Assembly: GCF_932526225.1 (NCBI RefSeq)
Contig: NC_064040.1
Span: 5,019,681 to 5,083,680 of the forward strand
Length of the DNA: 64,000 bases
Direction of reading: 5' to 3'
From: Nematostella vectensis
Lineage: Eukaryota; Cnidaria; Anthozoa; Actiniaria; Edwardsiidae
The translations under genes and the position numbers were made by a program. How positions within the stretch are numbered: the first letter of the stretch is position 1; every line of letters begins with the position of its first letter. The notes below the pieces were generated by a model. It was not told where the DNA came from. It saw only the letters and a list, made by a program, of their open reading frames with translations, and ran no database searches. This document shows positions 56,701 to 64,000 of the stretch, piece after piece.

Positions 56701-59700
56701 AAATTAACATGCTTTCTACAGTCAGAGGCCATTGTTGATGTTGTTATTGTTGTTGTTGTGTTTAGGGAGGTATGACTTACTGCATCGCAGTTTCAAATGC
56801 AATGGCTGCAATGAGCTGTTTTCAACATCACATCCCTTAGTATTGATACAGCTGGGGTATTGGCCAGGAAGTGTGACCAGTGTGACCTATGGATTTGACC
56901 AAAGACTTTTGTCCTACTGGGACATCCTGCAAAAACAGATTCCTGGCATTTCTGAACATGCTTTCCTGAAGTCCTTAGAGTTGCACTCCCAGTTATATGG
57001 AAGAGTAAGTTGAATGCACATCATAAGCCCAATTGTCAGTCATTTATATAAGTGATGAAAAATTTCAAGATTTTGATAAGTTTCTGAGGAACATAATGTA
57101 TGAAGGATGTTCAAACTGTAGGTGTTCTTGTTTAAAATATCAGGTGATCTTGTTTAGACAAAATATCAAAAGGAATCCCTGGTCATCTATTCATTCCTCT
57201 ATTTGTAATTTTGACCTCCAACAACTTTTATATGCCTTAACACTCCTACCCAGCACTTGCCATAGTAATGGACCAACTGCATTTTATGATTATACAGTAG
57301 GAACTTCTTTTTTTTTGATAAACAGTCCACCCCACAGCGGTCTCAGGGATAAAAAACAAAGGAATCTCAAGCGGGGATTTGTTTTCACTGATCAGGACCT
57401 TACTTTATGACACCCCAAAATAGTACAATACTTCTAAAGTTCTAGGCCATATTTTTCTCTGGCAAACCCCCCAAAAAACACTGTGTGGCAGATTTTAAAG
57501 ACAGATTGTTTTAGTGTTTAATAATAATGATAATGATAGTGAAAGTGATAGTGATAGTTATAATTATAATCATAATAAAGGTTTATTGCAGTATTTCTAC
57601 AGAGTAGCTCTACATCTGCAAGGTATAAAAAAGAAAAGGGCATAAAATATATCTATATAATAAAGTACAGCAAATCTAAAAAGGATATTATAAAAAAACT
57701 ATAATAAAATTATCAAAATATATAAAAATACCTAATATATTTTAAATGTCGTAAATATCTTCAAGCAAGTGTGGCCAAGTTACTTAATGATTTCATGTAT
57801 CCCATTCTAAAGATTTATGGTAGCTTTTCAGAAAAAATAGTTAATTTTCAAAATGCACTAAAATTAGAGTAATAGTGTTCTTTCCCTTGAGTGACAAGAT
57901 TTTTGGCTGCTTGTTGATGAAATTGCATGATGTTGTAAAACAATCTGTCTTAAATACATGGACCACTATAACTGAGTGTGGAGGAATATCCCCCTTCCCT
58001 CTAGGACAATCCCTGAAGCTGATATTAGTAGTAGCAATGTTCAATTTCTTATTTTAGATCCCCACCATAAATGCATCCACCTTCAGAACATCATTCCAGG
58101 AGTGGAAATACTTACAGTTCGAGATAAACAGCATTTGCCATATGGACTGGATGCAGTGCCCTGCTTGTTCAGATGATCAGCATTCTGTCCATGTAGATGG
58201 AAATATGAAGCTTTATAGGTTTAAGTCTGCTGGAAGGCAAGTGTACTGGAAAAAAAAAACACCTTGATAAAATATAATTTACTGTGCCATGTTTAAAACA
58301 TCATTGGGAGCATGAAAAAATCTTGTAAGACAAGGCGTCTTTACACAATTGCACAGCAGTTTTGTGTACCTAGATAGTTACCTAGATAGTTACACTATAA
58401 TGCTGGTAGCGTGAATCCTGAATTGATCTCCTATTTTTATTTTATAGCCGAAAGAAAGAATGCTACTATGGAGAAGCCTTTATTGCGTCTAATAATAAGG
58501 TTGATGAACACATAAAGAACATTTATCACGGTGCCAAACACAAGGTATTTTTGGTGTAGAAATTTACACACAATGAATCAAATTACATTGTTTGGATGGT
58601 CAGAATTAAAATTACTCAATATTAATTGTCTGGCTTAGCACTTACATGTAGCACACGATAATTTCCCTGCAAGCTGAGGGATGATTTGTAGACTTTTATA
58701 AATTATCCTATGGCTTGAGGGGAAAATTTAATCACTAAATGCTGCAAGATGCCATGCTATAAATGTGTATACTATGATACTGATTATATGAACCTGTATA
58801 TTGAGTTGTAGCTGGACCAACAAACATGTGCCGTTCCTAAGCAGTGAGAGACTTGCATCTAGAAACTGAACATATTGCATTCTGAATTTGTATTGTTTGC
58901 TTCGCTTCTGATGCTTCAGGCTCAACCTGTTTTTTTATTATTATAATGCACAGCACATGTTTTTGTGCCATTGCCTCATAACATGAGATAGTGAGAAGAG
59001 AACCATAAGGCAATCAGCAGAATGCCAGGCTAAAAAATGACAAATGATTCATTCAGTCATTCAATGAGCTTCATTGGTCGAGTATGTTCATTTCAAAATC
59101 ACCCATCCTACAATATAAGCATTAGAGCCCACATTAACTATACCAGGCAAGATTCATTTTTTTTTTAACTTTGGGCAAGTCATCCAATGTCGGTGAAATC
59201 TTGCTTACCCATGCCTGGAAGGCAATGGTCTGGCAATTGTAGCACTCAAAATATCACCCCCAAATTTTTATCCATTGAACTTGAAATTAATATAATTATT
59301 ATAATATATAATTCATGATCATATTCTTGTACTGATATATCGGTAGTTAGATGATGAGGATGCATCTTATTTTAAGTTTATCATTTTTAGACTGTGAGTC
59401 TATTTTTATTTTTATTTTTGTCAATCTTTCACTTAATAGGATATAGGTGGAGGTAGCATGTGTGGCGAGTCCAACTGGAGAGCTGCAGGCAACAACCTGA
59501 AAAAGAAGAAAAATCTTTCTGAAACAGGACTAGAAATCGCAGCATGCAGGCACGGACTTGCGCAGAATGCCATTAATATGATGTATGGCGAGATTTATGG
59601 ATATGCCCATTACCTGCAGCTAAATCATTTTATACCTAAGGGGGTCAAATTCTTATGGTACGATGTGGTTTGCCTGTATTGGCCTTGGCTCCGAAGAAAT

Positions 59701-62700
59701 GAAAATGAAGCTTCTAAAAAGATGAAACCTGCATTATCCGTTATGCACGCAAAAGCTCATGCATGGCATTGTCAGGTATGTTTTATTACAGTTTCTCTTC
59801 GTTATGTTCTGCTCCATTTTTAAAGTTGATGGACTTTCAAACAAAATGCAGGAATCAAGAACTTGATCACCAGCAGCCATGAAAAATAATAGCATTTTTA
59901 CAGTGCAAAGACAGAAAGCAGGACATGCTCCTACATTGTACCAATGAAATTGTTTTGGGCTCTGATTTGTTGGACCAAATTTTCTACAAAATCCAACTGT
60001 TTTAACACCAAATTCAATTTGTCGGTTTTGTATGTTCAGCATGCCCTGCTGTGCCGTGCTGTGAACTAGTTACATCTAGTTCTGTTTTGTATCTAAAGGC
60101 CATATGGGGCGGGCGTTGGCAAACTGGTGCTGCTGCCACTACTGGAGAGGAAACAGAACAAGTGAATAGCCACTTTTCAAGACTTGGCTCCACTACCAAG
60201 CATATGCTTCCAGAAGGTTTGAGTTTTATATTGATCTTTATACGCTTACCTTTACACGTTTTGTCACATAGTTGTTATGTTTCCCGGTTGACAAAAGCTC
60301 AATTTTACGTACAGAAAATCTTTCAAAAAAAGGAACAAACATTTTGAAAGAACAAAAAAATGTAATCATTGTTGGACTTTTTTATCAGGACGAGAAGAAT
60401 TACTGACAGAGCATGCTTTGGAGTGGAACAGGAGGAAAATAGTTGGCATGCCATCTTATCTGGCTCGCAAATATAAGCGGGTAAGTTATGAACAGCTAGC
60501 GTTGAAGTGAAAGGAAAGGGACTAAATCGGAATTGTGTGAACTGTTGCTCATTGGTTTTAGGTTGAAAAGCAGTTTACCACTTTAAATGCAGAGATTGAC
60601 AAGGAATTCGTAGAGATAAATTTCGGCCGCGATTGTGCAAAGGAGTGGAAAGAGGAAATTCTGAGAGTTGCTAAAGGTATTTTATAGTACTAGTAGATCA
60701 AACCGTGCATATTGCACGAAAATGCATTCTTTTTTTACTCGGTACATTAGAATCTAATGACCCGCATTAGAATGCTAAATATTGTACAATGCTTTCTTAG
60801 TTTAGCTGTTTTATTTATTTACTTTTACAGTGGAACAGTGTTCGTTACAATCGAGAAAATCAAAGATAACAGACGCTGAAAGGAGGTACCTCGTTCAGAT
60901 CATGGGAAAGGAGCCAAAAACTGACTACGAAAAGGCATTGCTGAGCGTGTCAAAAGAAATATATGGCGAGAAGGCGAAGGACTGTTCTGGAGGAGTGACC
61001 CTTTCAGCAGAAAAGGGCATGTTAGAGGAGAACGCTGTTCTATATTTGAGAAAGCAAATGGAGCAAATGCACTTCTCCATAGCTCAGGCCGTTTACAATA
61101 TGGGCAAGCTTACTGGTAGGTAAAATAATTTTTTTTTTGTAAGTTATCTGTCGTTTATTTGCGAAAAGATAAAACACTATAGAAAAGTTTGCGTCACTTG
61201 ACATGAGCCGTGGCGACCTTGGACCTTGTTAAATTATTTGTTTGCAACTCTATCTAACGTTTGTCACATTTTATTTTTTCGTCGAACCTAACACTTTTGC
61301 GTATTTTGGCCATTGACAACAATTTTTTCAAGGCTTGCGGATAATTTTGTTTTTGTTTATTACATGTAACTACGTTATTTGTAAAAACTTTCTTAAATTG
61401 AATTCCCTAGATACTTCGAAGCAACGGAAGAAATTGCGTACGAAAGTGACGTCTTGGAAACAGACCCTAAAGACAGCGGTTGACCGGCATAATGCCATCA
61501 ACCCATCCAGCATCGTCAAAGAGGATGATGTGGAGGAAGGGCTATTCGCGTGGAGCCAAACAGAATGTCAAGATTGCGGTAATGTCGCATGTCCCATTTT
61601 ATTTATATAATATTGCGTGCTCATTGTGACGTTGCTGATACTTATCATATGTAGGGGCACTATCATGATATTAAAAAATATAAAATTGAGCACTTGAGTA
61701 GTGAATTACGAACATGATATTCGAATCCAATAGACGGTTTCAGCTTCAATGCACAGTGCGCATTGCGTGTTGGTTATAGGTGGGAAATTTGACGGTAAAG
61801 TGTTGTTGTGGGCATTGCTTGGGCATTTTGTACGAAGAAGAGCGCGTGCATTGATAGCTGGTAGTCATTGAAGGCTTGGAGATAAGAGGAAGTTACTATA
61901 TTGGTTTTCTTAATCTTTAGTTTCACTACGCACAAAGCGACGTCTTGTCAATAAAGTGATGGAAGCTGAACGCTTTGGAGAGGAGCTGGTCCTTCTTAAG
62001 AGAGAGATGGTTTCGTTCCTTAAGTTCTACAAAGACGTCAAACTTCCGTCGCTGAGAGAGGAACAGACGCGCTTACAGGACCTCATGAATGCAGGTACCT
62101 AAAACCTACGGGTAAAACAATTTGTTGTTTTGTTCGAAGTTTTAAGGTATTTCTGCTTGGATATTGCGTCGGCCATACCTGTTATAGCTGCTTCTGGATC
62201 CTGGCCTTCTGATGATGCGATCCCAACAAAGAAAGCCAATAAAATGCGCGATATTGTTCGAGAACATTTGTTAACGAGAACATTAACCTATTGCCCTTGC
62301 TTTTTTTTTTTAAGGTGGGGAATCGTCGCTCTCGCATGATGATAAGGTATGTAGTGAAACTGCTAAGTAAATGCAAGCTCAATCTCTGCATTTTCTTGTT
62401 AACCAAAAGCGTCGTGCGAGTACAGTATCTTATTGCAGTTTTTATAATTCTGTTGGAAAGATCGCGACTGCTAGAATTTAGTGGTAGGGTAGCTTGGAAT
62501 TCGAGCTTGGGATTTTGCTTGCATGGGGACGAGGGGCATTTTTGGAATTCTCGTTGAATGGGATGTTGGTTTTGGTGCAGAGGCTAAATTTTGGGTTTGA
62601 GTAGACGCTTTAAGGCAAAAACTACATGAATTAGCGCGACTTAACTGCACGCCTACGATAATCTTGTTGTCAATTTTCAGAATTTAAAATTTGTTTTTTT

Positions 62701-63829
62701 TTTTCTGTAGAGCCCATTTATTTTTTTCCCGAGAAGTATTCTGCCAATGATAAACGAATTCCTCCTGGTCTAGAAATTAAAGCGAAAGTTACCCAAAAAT
62801 TGCTTAAAAGTAAGGAAGCGTTAGAGACCACGAGAATAGAAGTACGGTTGTAATTTACGCCGTGACGTTGACGTATGATTCTTGTACGTGTTTTCGCAGG
62901 GATGCCGGTACTTGTCTGCAGCTACGCACACCATCTCAGCCAAACTTGCGCTAGTTATGAACGGTATTGCGTTTGCTATGAGGCAGCTTACTGCAGGAAC
63001 CGGTGCCTTTGCCCAGATACTATCAACCGACTTGGAAGAATTCCGACAGTTCTTGTTGATGTCTGAAGTTGATGTAAGAGAGGATGAAGATGACGAAGAT
63101 CAGCCAGACGATGGCGACGATACTGTTGAGCCTGAGTCTTCTGCTTGTTCTACACGTGTAGTGCTTGAAGCGCTTAGTTCTCTTCATAACGGGCCAACGC
63201 CATCTGTTTCTCCTGATGCACTCACTGCGTCAGTGTGGAGATGGAGTCTTCCACCAACACTCAGTCAGGGAACCTTCAACGGGCGTAATGGCAGTAATGC
63301 TTGTAGTGTCATTGCGCTATGTTTAGGTTATGCCCTTCAAGAAGGACTTCTCTTACCGCCCGACGTCAATAAATCGTTATCTGAAACCTTCCTGGGACGC
63401 CTGTGTGGTTGCATCGAGCTGGGCAACAGGATCTACGACTTATTCAGGCAAAGCCTTCCATCCCGTTTTCTGTCCATTCAGGAAGCCGCCAATATCGCAG
63501 TTTCGTGGATAAGTAGCGATGTCGGACAGCCTCTGCCAGTTCGATTAGCCGACTTGCACGAACCATCAACAGTGACTTATCAGTTGAAGCGAGCCTTTTC
63601 GCGTGGAGGATTCAATGCTTGCCTGATTGCTGACGAGAAGTCTTCTCTGTTTCATGCATGTGATGACCTGGTTATCCACATTGACACCCACAGTCACGGT
63701 CCCAACAAAGGAGCAGTAGTAACAGCAGCACATGCCAGCGCCATTCCTGAACTGTGCTCGACAGTTTGGCAGGAGGAGGGCTTTTCCCCAAACTCCTTTG
63801 GAAATTTGGTTTTCGTAGAATTTGCATGA
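53799..63829 (+). CDS. KDZ-transposase-family protein with C-terminal protease-like domain, 18 exons
   Basis: All 18 exons join in phase to 1,220 residues: 53799-53817, 53945-54157, 54803-54853, 55405-55782, 56211-56318, 56766-57004, 58058-58236, 58448-58544, 59440-59775, 60099-60216, 60389-60480, 60562-60676, 60831-61115, 61411-61578, 61921-62094, 62314-62345, 62713-62841 and 62900-63829. Residues 1-78 are a basic start. A B-box-like zinc cluster lies at about 157-193 (CQVCTVNKVSIRCLMC ... CGPCDQERH). CPGC, CNGC and CPAC knuckles lie at 232-373. The KDZ core is at about 380-600: DGNMKLYRF, GLEIAACRHG (464), WYDVVC (Asp 503), HAKAHAWHCQ and GEETEQVNSHFSRLG (557-560), consistent with a DDE-type nuclease. 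A charged coiled-coil-like region (610-860) and an acidic stretch (about 971-989) precede a C-terminal domain with GRNGSNACSVIAL (Cys 1046) and HIDTHSHG (Asp 1173, His 1175), which resembles a papain-fold cysteine protease. Intron 7 uses a GC donor. There is no break, so it may be an active element or a host gene; flanking terminal repeats were not seen. Confidence 0.9.
57005..58057 (+). other. Intron 6 of the KDZ gene
   Basis: AT-rich, with a short GATA/GATAGT-rich run near 57525-57590. The open frame at 57033-57410 matches nothing known and is bypassed by a phase-consistent splice. Confidence 0.6.
58545..59439 (+). other. Intron 8 of the KDZ gene
   Basis: AT-rich DNA with no recognised feature. 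Confidence 0.55.
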
Positions 63830-64000
63830 ACGGTTCCATTTAAAATTTGCAGCCCACCTACCGAGGAGATTTCTGCTCTATCTTTCATTTTTCTTCCTGC
63901 AATTTTACAGGGATATTCAAATTTCACAATGGATTTCCATAAGGGTATTTAATTGTGACCCTAGATTTCCAAAGATTATTCTCGAATTTTCACAGGATTC
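63830..64000. other. 3' flank of the KDZ gene
   Basis: AT-rich sequence after the stop codon. No AATAAA and no recognisable terminal inverted repeat are within the window. Confidence 0.4.

Noticed and set aside
57033..57410. 125-codon frame inside the KDZ locus
   Set aside because: It lies wholly within intron 6. Flanking exons splice in phase without it and it shows no family similarity.

Overview
This is a window of an animal nuclear genome, most likely a cnidarian (sea anemone or coral type). The genes have many short GT-AG introns. The secreted PAN/apple, EGF, F5/8C and fibrinogen-like proteins are of the kind expanded in anthozoans. The rest is AT-rich and full of minisatellites, MITE-like inverted-repeat elements, Penelope-like and LINE fragments, and a KDZ transposase-family gene. 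The species call is inference. I built the gene models by hand from reading frames, splice sites and phase agreement between exons.

Layout. 1-11,122 (minus): the 5' ten coding exons of a PP2A B56 regulatory subunit gene (PPP2R5 gamma/delta-like), which runs off the left edge. Its large intron 3 holds an array of about 35 copies of an 87/90-bp unit. 11.1-15.8 kb: intergenic DNA with two inverted-repeat elements, two minisatellites and a possible orphan promoter and first exon. 15.8-19.9 kb: an array of about 124 copies of a 33-bp unit. 20.3-20.9 kb (minus): an intronless linker histone H1. 23.4-25.5 kb (plus): the 3' exons of a PAN plus fibrinogen-like secreted protein, with a frameshift in the last exon. 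27.4-30.5 kb (minus): a complete four-exon secreted PAN-EGF-F5/8C protein. The two are convergent, with minisatellites between them. 30.5-34.3 kb: mobile-element debris. 34.35-39.8 kb (plus): a small multi-exon gene of unknown function, with a 5'-truncated Penelope-like GIY-YIG fragment and a 12-bp array of about 103 copies in its last intron. 39.8-47.2 kb: intergenic DNA with duplicated exon-like pieces, MITEs, a LINE 3' end and a long tetranucleotide tract. 47.2-53.0 kb (minus): a complete six-exon PPM1A/B-type PP2C phosphatase. 53.8-63.8 kb (plus): a complete 18-exon, 1,220-residue KDZ-transposase-family gene with N-terminal zinc clusters and a C-terminal domain resembling a papain-fold cysteine protease.

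Two genes bear on Ser/Thr dephosphorylation (a PP2A targeting subunit and a PP2C), but their proximity is probably chance. The two PAN-containing genes are probably members of one local secreted-protein family. The KDZ gene and the PP2C gene are divergent and about 0.78 kb apart.
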